DNA of 12,974 nt. Origin: Oscillospiraceae bacterium. GTDB taxonomy: Bacteria; Bacillota; Clostridia; Oscillospirales; Acutalibacteraceae. Under the pieces are notes generated by a model. That model saw nothing but the letters and a program-made list of their open reading frames with translations. It was not told where the DNA came from and searched no databases. The DNA lies in NCBI GenBank assembly GCA_029012165.1, contig JAQXLO010000097.1, positions 1 through 12,974 of the forward strand, read 5' to 3'. The position numbers and the translations under genes are program-made. This document shows, piece after piece, positions 7,732 through 12,974 of the stretch (the first letter of the stretch is position 1; each line of letters begins with the position of its first letter).

Positions 7732-8496
7732 TTGATAGACCTGCATTCCCATATCCTTTTCGATATTGACGACGGACCGGACAGCCTGTACGAGTCCATG
7801 CGGCTGTGCGAGATGGGCGTGGAGTTCGGGATCGACCGCATCGTGGCGACCTCGCACCTGTACAAGCCCGAGGATATTGCCCACTTCCTGCGCCGGCGCA
7901 ACGACCGCATTTTGCGCCTGCGTGAACAGATCGACAAAGCGCAGCTGCAGCTTCGCATCTATCCCGGCGCAGAGGTGTTTGTCAACGACGACATCTTCTA
8001 TGCGCACCATCTGGACAAGGTTACGCTCAACAACAGCCGGTATCTGCTGGTCGAGTTTGACTTCCACGGCTTGAGCGGACGGCGGCTGATCCACTATGTG
8101 GACGAGATATTCCGCATCGGACTGGTGCCGATCATCGCCCATCCCGAACGCTACAGTTATCTGCAGCGGGATCACAGCTTGGTGGACTATCTGGTGGAGC
8201 GGGGCGCACTGTTTCAGGTCAATGCGGACAGTCTCGCAGGTCGAACGGGATATGAGGAGTTTGATCTGGCGTACCGTATGGTACGGCACAATGCGGCGAG
8301 TTTTATCGCCACGGACGCCCATTCGCATTTGGGCAGAAAAAATGATATGCTGCGGCTGATACAGGACTTTCCGCCGGATATTCACCGGGAGAGTCTGGAT
8401 TATATGCTGTACGAAGCACCGTTCTGCGTATTGGCCAACAAGGAGCTGCCGCCGATTCGGCGCACCTCCATACGCAGATACCGATACGAAGAGTAA
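7732..8496 (+). CDS. cpsB: CpsB/YwqE-type PHP-domain protein-tyrosine phosphatase
   Basis: A 254-residue protein, the usual family length. It begins MIDLHSHILFDIDDGPDS, giving the PHP metal ligands H5 and H7 with the DDG of capsule phosphatases, then HPER at 137-140 and TDAH at 194-197. This is a metal-dependent phosphotyrosine phosphatase of the CpsB/CapC/YwqE family, cytoplasmic, and its known substrate is the phosphorylated tyrosine cluster of the cognate BY-kinase, encoded immediately downstream. Cycling between phosphorylated and unphosphorylated kinase controls chain length and output in streptococcal systems; the same is inferred here. It opens the regulatory module behind its own likely promoter and uses a TTG start, which may keep its level low relative to the kinase. 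The kinase starts 21 bases after its stop. The symbol is by family analogy. Confidence 0.93.
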   Translation: MIDLHSHILFDIDDGPDSLYESMRLCEMGVEFGIDRIVATSHLYKPEDIAHFLRRRNDRILRLREQIDKAQLQLRIYPGAEVFVNDDIFYAHHLDKVTLNNSRYLLVEFDFHGLSGRRLIHYVDEIFRIGLVPIIAHPERYSYLQRDHSLVDYLVERGALFQVNADSLAGRTGYEEFDLAYRMVRHNAASFIATDAHSHLGRKNDMLRLIQDFPPDIHRESLDYMLYEAPFCVLANKELPPIRRTSIRRYRYEE

Positions 8497-8517
8497 ATCA
8501 GGAAAGAAGGAGATCTC

Positions 8518-10413
8518 ATGCAAGAGAGAATGGATATGCCGGGTTCCTACGGCGGAAACGGCGGGAACGGCGAACGCGGCGCCGCAGGCGGAAACCTTTT
8601 GGGCAATATTGACATCATGCGCCTGCTTAAGCTGATGCTGCGCAAGCTCTGGGCGGCGCTTTTGGTCGGTGCGATCATCGGTTCCTGCTTGTTTTTGTAT
8701 ACTAAAGCCACCTATGTGCGCATCTATTCCACCCAGACGACTTTGGCGTTCACCACCAAGTCCTACATCACCACCACGGACGATGAGGGCAACATCATCA
8801 GCATCAAAGAGGAGATCAAGCACTACACCCGAAACGATGCTTCCCGCTACCAGTTCCTTTTAAAAACAGACGCCATGTGCGAAAAGATCACTGCGGCGCT
8901 GGGCGGCGAATACAGCGTCAACACCATCCGCAATGCGGTCTCGGTTTCCACCACGGACGAGGCAGGCATTTTTGTCATCGAGGTCACCAGCAGCAACAAA
9001 GACCTCTGTGCCAATGCCATCGTGGTCATCATCAACGAGTTCCCGGAGTATTTGCAGCGGTTCGACAGCTCTCTGGGCATCGAGGTGCTGATCCGCCCGG
9101 CTTCCCCAACGATCACCAATGCGGATGAAGCCTTGAACAAGGGATTGATTGGCTTTGCCGCCGGCATGATTTTGGTGCTGGGCGTGGTGGTGCTGATCGA
9201 CCTGCTGAGCAAGACCGTCAAAAATGCGGACGATGTGCGCAACAAGCTCAACGCAAAGCTGCTGGGCGTGATCCCCCTTGTGGAAGTGCAGAACGGCTCC
9301 ATGAAGAAAAAGAAGAAGCCGAAGAACGGCGTGCTGATCACGGACGAAAGCGCTGTTACCTTCAATTTTGTGGAAAGCTTCAAGGCCATCCGTGCCAAGA
9401 TCGAGAATCTGGCGTCCGACCGGGGCAGCAAGGTTTTCGTGGTCACCAGTACCTTCGAGGACGAGGGCAAAACCACCGTCTCCGCCAACATCGCCTGTGC
9501 GCTGGCGCAGAAGGGCAAGTCCGTGCTTTTGGTGGACTGCGACTTGCGTAAACCTGCCGTCATGAACGCCGTGGGCGTCAAGGACGACAAGCAGGTCGGT
9601 ATGATTCCGATCATCCGCGGCAAGTCCACCTATATGGATTCCATCAAGTTCATCAAGTCCCTGGGCATCTTTGTCCTGCCCACCGGCGGCGTTACCACCA
9701 AATCCACCGAAATCTTAGACTCCCAGAAGGTCAAGGATGTCTTTGAACAGGCACGCTCCGAGTTCGACTTTATCATCGTGGATACGCCGCCTACCCATGT
9801 CGTTTCCGACAGCTTGGTGCTGAGCGATTCCGTGGACGAGATCATCTTCGTTTCCCGCTGCGACTACGCAAAGGTCAACGATATCAACGACACCTTGGAG
9901 GATATTTACAGCGCAGACGTGGACGTGGCCGGCATCGTCCTGACCATGGCGGAGGACAACGGCGGCAACAAGTACTACAAGCGCAAGGGCTACCGTTACA
10001 GAAAGTACTACAGCAGATACAGCAACAGCAGCAAGTACGGCTACAGCGGACGCTACGGCTATGGCAGCGGCTACAGCAACGGGTATGGCAATGGCTACGG
10101 TGACGGTTACGGCAACGGTTACGGCTATAGTAACGGGTACGGCTATGGCAACGGCTACGGCAATGGCTACGGGTACGGCTATGGCGGCAAAAACGGCTAT
10201 GGCTATGGGTACGGACCCAGCGGCAACCAGTACGGCTACAGCAGCAACGGCGGCAAGGGCTACGGTTACGGCTATGGCTACGGCTACGGCAACAAGAACC
10301 GCCACCAGCAGATCAGCCATGACGACGAGGAGATCCTGCGCCAGATCGAAAACAGCGGTCAGGTCGGAGGCAATGTGCCCGCCGCAGAGAAGGAAAAAGG
10401 GGATAAGAAATGA
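8518..10413 (+). CDS. Wzz-BY-kinase fusion: chain-length regulator and tyrosine autokinase with Gly-Tyr tail
   Basis: A 631-residue membrane tyrosine kinase, in which the streptococcal CpsC and CpsD functions form one chain. Residues 1-30 are a Gly/Asn-rich cytoplasmic leader. TM1 is about 44-62, an outer Wzz domain runs to about 208, and TM2 is about 209-230. The kinase domain has Walker A STFEDEGKTT (311-320, K318), Walker A' LLVDCDLRKP (337-346) and Walker B DFIIVDTPP (417-425, D422). Residues 486-590 are a tail with 33 tyrosines in Gly-Tyr, Asn-Gly-Tyr and Ser-Gly-Tyr repeats, followed by about 40 charged residues. Ordinary members end in a short cluster of a few tyrosines. Autophosphorylation of the tail should control oligomer state and polymer export, and the adjacent phosphatase should reverse it. 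AAGGAG at 8507-8512 sets the start; the stop overlaps the next gene (ATGA). The Walker A lacks the Pro-Gly pair common in relatives but keeps EGKTT. Confidence 0.93.
   Translation: MQERMDMPGSYGGNGGNGERGAAGGNLLGNIDIMRLLKLMLRKLWAALLVGAIIGSCLFLYTKATYVRIYSTQTTLAFTTKSYITTTDDEGNIISIKEEIKHYTRNDASRYQFLLKTDAMCEKITAALGGEYSVNTIRNAVSVSTTDEAGIFVIEVTSSNKDLCANAIVVIINEFPEYLQRFDSSLGIEVLIRPASPTITNADEALNKGLIGFAAGMILVLGVVVLIDLLSKTVKNADDVRNKLNAKLLGVIPLVEVQNGSMKKKKKPKNGVLITDESAVTFNFVESFKAIRAKIENLASDRGSKVFVVTSTFEDEGKTTVSANIACALAQKGKSVLLVDCDLRKPAVMNAVGVKDDKQVGMIPIIRGKSTYMDSIKFIKSLGIFVLPTGGVTTKSTEILDSQKVKDVFEQARSEFDFIIVDTPPTHVVSDSLVLSDSVDEIIFVSRCDYAKVNDINDTLEDIYSADVDVAGIVLTMAEDNGGNKYYKRKGYRYRKYYSRYSNSSKYGYSGRYGYGSGYSNGYGNGYGDGYGNGYGYSNGYGYGNGYGNGYGYGYGGKNGYGYGYGPSGNQYGYSSNGGKGYGYGYGYGYGNKNRHQQISHDDEEILRQIENSGQVGGNVPAAEKEKGDKK
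9973..10287 (+). repeat. Degenerate in-frame Gly-Tyr codon repeat
   Basis: From the first tail tyrosine codon to the last, 105 codons hold 33 tyrosines mostly spaced by Gly, Gly-Asn-Gly or Gly-Tyr. Both tyrosine codons and all four glycine codons are used in mixed order. The repeat is therefore conserved in protein and not as an exact DNA unit, which argues for selection on the peptide over recent slippage, although in-frame length change remains possible. Confidence 0.85.
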
Positions 10414-11174
10414 CCGTGCGTGAAGAGGAGACAAAGTTAGCCGTTTTGATCGACTCGGATAACGTTTCCTACACCTATGTAAAGCCCATGATGGAGGAAA
10501 TTGCCCGCTACGGTACCCCCACCATCAAGCGCATTTACGGGGACTGGACAACACCGGAGTCCGCCGGCTGGAAAAATGTTCTTTTGGAAAACGCCATCAT
10601 CCCCATCCAGCAGTACCGCTATACCAGCGGCAAAAACAGCACCGATTCCACGCTGATCATTGACGCCATGGATATCCTGTACAGCGGCAGTGTGAGCGGA
10701 TTCTGCATCGTTTCCAGCGACAGCGACTTTACTCGCTTGGCCACAAGACTGCGGGAAGCGGGTATGCTGGTGTTGGGTATCGGCGAGGAGAAAACACCGG
10801 CGCCGTTTATTGCGGCGTGCGACCGGTTCATCTATCTGGAGATCATCGCCCCTAAGCCCGAGGAGAAGAAAAAGCCGGAGCCGCATAAGACACGAAAAAC
10901 CAAGGTCCCCAAGGAGATCCGGCAGCTGGTGCTCAACTCCGTCAACGACGTGGCGGACGAGGACGGCTGGGCGTTCTTGGGCGATGTGGGCAATATGATT
11001 TTGCGCAAACAGCCCTCTTTCGACAGCCGCAACTACGGCTACAGCAAGCTGACGAACTTTATCAAGTCCCTTGGCATTTTCGAGATTGACAAGCGAGACA
11101 CCTCCAACCGGGGCATCAAGCACATCTATATCCGGGACAGAGATTTTGTCCAGCGGGAAAGTAAAGAGGAATAA
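10410..11174 (+). CDS. NYN-domain (LabA/DUF88-like) putative RNase with OST-HTH/LOTUS domain
   Basis: A 254-residue cytoplasmic protein. The N-terminal NYN/PIN-like domain (about 8-145) shows AVLIDSDNVS (D15, D17), a KNSTDSTLIIDAMD block (D79, D85, D88) and VSSDSDF (D104, D106), the acidic set that binds metal in this nuclease fold. A charged linker (KPEEKKKPEPHKTRKTK) leads to a C-terminal OST-HTH/LOTUS domain (about 166-246: IRQLVLNSVNDVADEDGWAFLGDVGNMI, then NYGYSKLTNFIKSLGIF), an RNA-binding winged helix in other proteins. It most likely binds or cleaves RNA. The ATG at 10410 overlaps the kinase stop (ATGA) and follows AAGGGGA at 10397-10403, so translation is coupled to the kinase. This suggests, but does not prove, a role in controlling capsule mRNAs. 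A strong terminator follows directly. It could instead be an unrelated housekeeping gene that joined the unit. Confidence 0.87.
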   Translation: MTVREEETKLAVLIDSDNVSYTYVKPMMEEIARYGTPTIKRIYGDWTTPESAGWKNVLLENAIIPIQQYRYTSGKNSTDSTLIIDAMDILYSGSVSGFCIVSSDSDFTRLATRLREAGMLVLGIGEEKTPAPFIAACDRFIYLEIIAPKPEEKKKPEPHKTRKTKVPKEIRQLVLNSVNDVADEDGWAFLGDVGNMILRKQPSFDSRNYGYSKLTNFIKSLGIFEIDKRDTSNRGIKHIYIRDRDFVQRESKEE

Positions 11175-11177
11175 CCT

Positions 11178-11210
11178 GAAAGCCGCACGAGAGTGCGGCT
11201 TTCGGTTTTT
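11178..11210 (+). terminator. Strong intrinsic terminator of the regulatory module
   Basis: A perfect 11-bp stem (11178-11188 with 11193-11203, GAAAGCCGCAC against its complement), a GAGA tetraloop and a T-run at 11206-11210. It begins four bases after the NYN gene stop. Confidence 0.92.
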
Positions 11211-11213
11211 CCG

Positions 11214-11249
11214 AACCGTGTCTTGCCTAATTGCAAAACACGGTTTTTT
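11214..11249 (+). terminator. Second, backup terminator-like hairpin
   Basis: AACCGTGT (11214-11221) pairs with ACACGGTT (11238-11245), with an inner TTGC/GCAA pair (11223-11226 with 11233-11236), followed by a T-run to 11249. It sits only ten bases after the first terminator, so it looks like a tandem stop. Confidence 0.6.
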
Positions 11250-11262
11250 GGGTTCATCACGA

Positions 11263-11507
11263 TTTTTTGTGGGATTAAAAGTTTCGCTCAAGCCTTTTTA
11301 ATGGCTTGCGGATTCCAAAGGCGGCGCCTTTGGTCGCCGACCGCAGTCGGCGAAATTCTAACAACACCAGAAGCGCAGGAGGGGAGCCAAAACAGTCCGG
11401 TGGACTGTTTTGCGTGGGGAACCCTCGCCGGGGGTTCCCCGGTGCGAAGCACAAAACCCACAATTTTCCGTGAAGAAAGTTTAAAAATTGGTTCATTCCA
11501 CAAAAAA
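11263..11507. repeat. Multi-hairpin non-coding element, candidate REP/MITE-like repeat
   Basis: This stretch holds no convincing gene. It packs perfect stems at 11289-11294/11303-11308, 11315-11322/11326-11333, 11334-11341/11346-11353, 11389-11398/11402-11411, 11416-11424/11432-11440 and 11442-11445/11449-11452. The edges carry TTTTTTGTGGGATTAA (11263-11278) and, inverted, TTCATTCCACAAAAAA (11492-11507), matching 14 of 16. No target-site duplication is clear. Small frames that cross it are arginine/proline-rich, lack ribosome sites and look like shadows. Only one copy is in the window, so repeat status is inferred from structure alone. Confidence 0.5.
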
Positions 11508-11526
11508 CTTTGAAGGACAAAAACAT

Positions 11527-11565
11527 AAGACAGCGGGAAAGGTTTTCTTTCCACGCTGTCTTTTT
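11527..11565. terminator. Terminator between convergent units
   Basis: AAGACAGCG (11527-11535) pairs with CGCTGTCTT (11554-11562), extended by GGAAAG/CTTTCC (11536-11541 with 11547-11552) with one bulged A at 11553. A T-run at 11561-11565 serves the plus direction, and on the minus strand the stem is followed by ATGTTTTTG. It lies about 40 bases past the stop of the minus-strand membrane gene, whose unit it most likely ends. Confidence 0.75.
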
Positions 11566-11603
11566 AATCTTTTAACCTTTGACGCAGAGGTTCTCCGACA
11601 CTT

Positions 11604-12092
11604 TTACTGTGCTTTGATCGCTGCTTCGGAGCCATCCGGGTAAATGGCGTACAGCTGCGGCAGTGCGCCGGAGGCTTTCTCGTCGTTGCGGTAGTACGGC
11701 GCCGTGAGAACGATATCCCACGTCTGCGTTTCGCCATCCTTGAGGGTAAATACCTTGCTGTGCGTGCCCCACTGCTCCACGGAGGCGTCGGCATTCAACA
11801 GATAGCCGCTCTTGTAATCGTCCCGCAGGACGCCCCGCATGGCAAAATCGACAAGATCTTTGCCGGTGTTGTTTTGCAATGTGATGCGGTACGTCAGGCG
11901 CACCTCGCCGGTGCGGATCTCGTACATCTCATAGGCGCACTGCTCCCGGAGCATGACCGGTGCCTCCTGCTTGGCGCCGGAGGACAGCGCCAGCGCAACG
12001 AGGATCACCCCTGCCAGCAGGACAGCGAGCACGCCGAAGATCACGCCGATATGCAGCCAGACACGCCTGTCTTTTCTCGCAGCGGTATCCAT
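11604..12092 (-). CDS. Small single-pass membrane protein, unknown function
   Basis: A 162-residue protein I do not recognise by name. Residues 1-10 are charged (MDTAARKDRR), about 12-37 form one strong hydrophobic helix, and the remaining ~125 residues would lie outside the cell. The outer part has a beta-strand pattern (YEMYEIRTGEVRLTYRITLQN, then DFAMRGVLRDDYKSGYL and ETQTWDIVLTAPYY), resembling small extracellular Ig-like or FxLYD-type domains that carry phrases such as a conserved asparagine after an alternating strand. That resemblance is weak. The start at 12092 has GGGAGG (on the minus strand, 12098-12103) in good position, and the gene begins 12 bases after the glycyl-tRNA synthetase stop, so the two are co-transcribed. 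No lipobox or catalytic motif is visible. It is a real gene by ribosome site, length and terminator; its function is unknown. Confidence 0.8.
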   Translation of the reverse strand: MDTAARKDRRVWLHIGVIFGVLAVLLAGVILVALALSSGAKQEAPVMLREQCAYEMYEIRTGEVRLTYRITLQNNTGKDLVDFAMRGVLRDDYKSGYLLNADASVEQWGTHSKVFTLKDGETQTWDIVLTAPYYRNDEKASGALPQLYAIYPDGSEAAIKAQ

Positions 12093-12104
12093 ACGATCCT
12101 CCCG

Positions 12105-12974
12105 TTAAAATTGAAGTGCCTTTTCGATGTAGGCGGAAAGCTCGGCGACGGGGATGCGTACCTGCTCCATGCTGTCACGCTCACGCACGGTGACGCAGCC
12201 GTCCTCCTCGGACTCGAAGTCGTAGGTGATGCAGAACGGCGTACCGATCTCGTCCTGGCGGCGGTAACGCTTGCCGATGGAGCCGGTTTCGTCGAAGTCC
12301 ACCATGAAGTTCTTGCTGATCTCGTCACGAATTTCCATTGCCTTTGCGGACAGCTTTTTGGACAGGGGCAGGACTGCCGCCTTGTAGGGCGCAACAGCGG
12401 GGCTCAGGTGCAGGACGACACGGGTGTCGCCCTTTTCCGCATCGACCACCTCTTCGTCGTATGCTTCGCACAGCAGAGCTAAGACGGTACGATCCAGACC
12501 GTAGGTGGACTCGATGATGTAGGGGATGTACCGCTCGTTGGTCACGGGATCCAGATAGTCCATCTTGGTGCCGCTGTATTCCTGGTGGCGGGTCAGGTCG
12601 AAGTCGGTGCGGTTGTGGGTGCCGTTGATCTCGCCCCAGCCGAAGGGGAACAGGAACTCGATGTCGCAGGCGGCCTTGGCGTAGTGCGCCAGCTTTTCGT
12701 GGTCGTGGAAACGCAGATGCTCTGGCGCAATGCCCAGATCCTCGAAGTATTTCTTGCCGTATTCCTTGAAGTACTCGTACAGCTCGGTGTCGGTGCCCTC
12801 CTTGCAGAAGGTCTGGAATTCCATCTGCTCAAACTCGATGGTGCGGAAGGTGAAGTTGCCGGGGGTGATCTCGTTGCGGAACGCCTTGCCGATCTGACCG
12901 ATGGAGAAGGGGAGCTTTGCCCGCATGGTGCGCTGGACGTTCAGGAAGTTGACATATTCGCCCTGGGCATTTTC
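12105..12974 (-). CDS. glyQS: Glycyl-tRNA synthetase, single-chain type, C-terminal part
   Basis: The last 289 residues of a class II aminoacyl-tRNA synthetase; the frame is open through the right edge, so the ATG at 12926 is internal. Visible landmarks are NVQRTMRAKLPFSIGQIGKAFRNEI with class II motif 2, then FRTIEFEQMEFQTF, a FGWGEINGTHNRTDFDL block, and motif 3 in YIIESTYGLDRTVLALL. An anticodon-binding domain follows (VVLHLSPAVAPYKAAVLPL to the end). This is the homodimeric, eukaryote/archaea-like GlyRS also found in many Firmicutes, which charges tRNA-Gly with glycine in the cytoplasm. Most relatives I know read RTREFEQ where this one reads RTIEFEQ. A membrane protein gene follows 12 bases downstream. 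Any T-box leader would lie beyond the window. Identification is secure. Confidence 0.96.
   Translation of the reverse strand, partial: ENAQGEYVNFLNVQRTMRAKLPFSIGQIGKAFRNEITPGNFTFRTIEFEQMEFQTFCKEGTDTELYEYFKEYGKKYFEDLGIAPEHLRFHDHEKLAHYAKAACDIEFLFPFGWGEINGTHNRTDFDLTRHQEYSGTKMDYLDPVTNERYIPYIIESTYGLDRTVLALLCEAYDEEVVDAEKGDTRVVLHLSPAVAPYKAAVLPLSKKLSAKAMEIRDEISKNFMVDFDETGSIGKRYRRQDEIGTPFCITYDFESEEDGCVTVRERDSMEQVRIPVAELSAYIEKALQF

Noticed and set aside
7648..8823. A 391-codon open frame on the minus strand opposite the phosphatase and kinase start
   Set aside because: The plus strand has clear PHP and Wzz motifs here with ribosome sites. The antisense product shows no domain and results from codon bias keeping stops out.
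9973..10287. A CRISPR-like or simple DNA tandem repeat
   Set aside because: There are no constant repeat and spacer units. The periodicity is at codon level within an intact gene, with varied synonymous codons.
9715..10434. A 239-codon minus-strand frame rich in Ala-Val repeats that looks like a membrane protein
   Set aside because: It is the reverse complement of the Gly-Tyr codon repeat (GGC/TAC read backwards gives Ala and Val). No ribosome site or family resemblance.
11193..11554. Several 75-105 codon frames on both strands between the terminators
   Set aside because: They run through perfect hairpins, have low-complexity Arg/Pro/Phe content and no ribosome site, and the region reads better as a structured repeat.

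Overview
The window reads as a piece of a Gram-positive Clostridia genome, most likely Oscillospiraceae/Ruminococcaceae-like. This placement is an inference. It rests on a Firmicutes-style capsule module (a PHP-type CpsB phosphatase plus a Wzz/BY-kinase fusion), strong AGGAGG-type ribosome sites, several TTG starts, a single-chain glycyl-tRNA synthetase and mid-range GC. No rRNA, tRNA, CRISPR, transposase or phage gene is visible.

Region 1 (1-7656, + strand) is a tightly packed exopolysaccharide/capsule assembly operon, open at its left end. Its order is GT4 glycosyltransferase (5' cut by the window), WcaB-like O-acetyltransferase, two GT2 glycosyltransferases, a second WcaB-like acetyltransferase, a second GT4, a membrane-anchored GH88/GH105-like (alpha/alpha)6-barrel protein, and a third GT4. 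Genes overlap by ATGA/TTGA or are separated by fewer than 10 bases, so the whole block is probably one transcript. The three GT4 proteins are paralogues, and so are the two acetyltransferases. No flippase, polymerase or initiating sugar-phosphate transferase is present; they must lie to the left or elsewhere.

Region 2 (7657-11210, + strand) is a regulatory module with its own likely promoter and a strong terminator. It encodes a CpsB/YwqE-type tyrosine phosphatase, a one-chain Wzz-BY-kinase (chain-length regulator fused to tyrosine autokinase) and a NYN-nuclease/OST-HTH (LOTUS) protein whose start overlaps the kinase stop. The kinase carries a very unusual C-terminal tail: 33 tyrosines in about 105 residues of Gly-Tyr repeats. 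Ordinary BY-kinases carry a short cluster of a few tyrosines. The phosphatase is the expected partner that would dephosphorylate this tail.

Region 3 (11204-11565) has no convincing gene. It holds a second terminator-like hairpin, a dense array of perfect hairpins bounded by imperfect inverted repeats (a candidate REP/MITE-like element), and a hairpin that ends the convergent minus-strand unit.

Region 4 (11604-12974, - strand) is a two-gene unit: the C-terminal part of glycyl-tRNA synthetase (its 5' end lies beyond the right edge) followed 12 bases later by a small single-pass membrane protein of unknown function.

The most interesting candidates are the Gly-Tyr kinase tail, the translational coupling of a predicted RNA-processing protein to a capsule tyrosine kinase, and the GH105-like protein embedded between glycosyltransferases.
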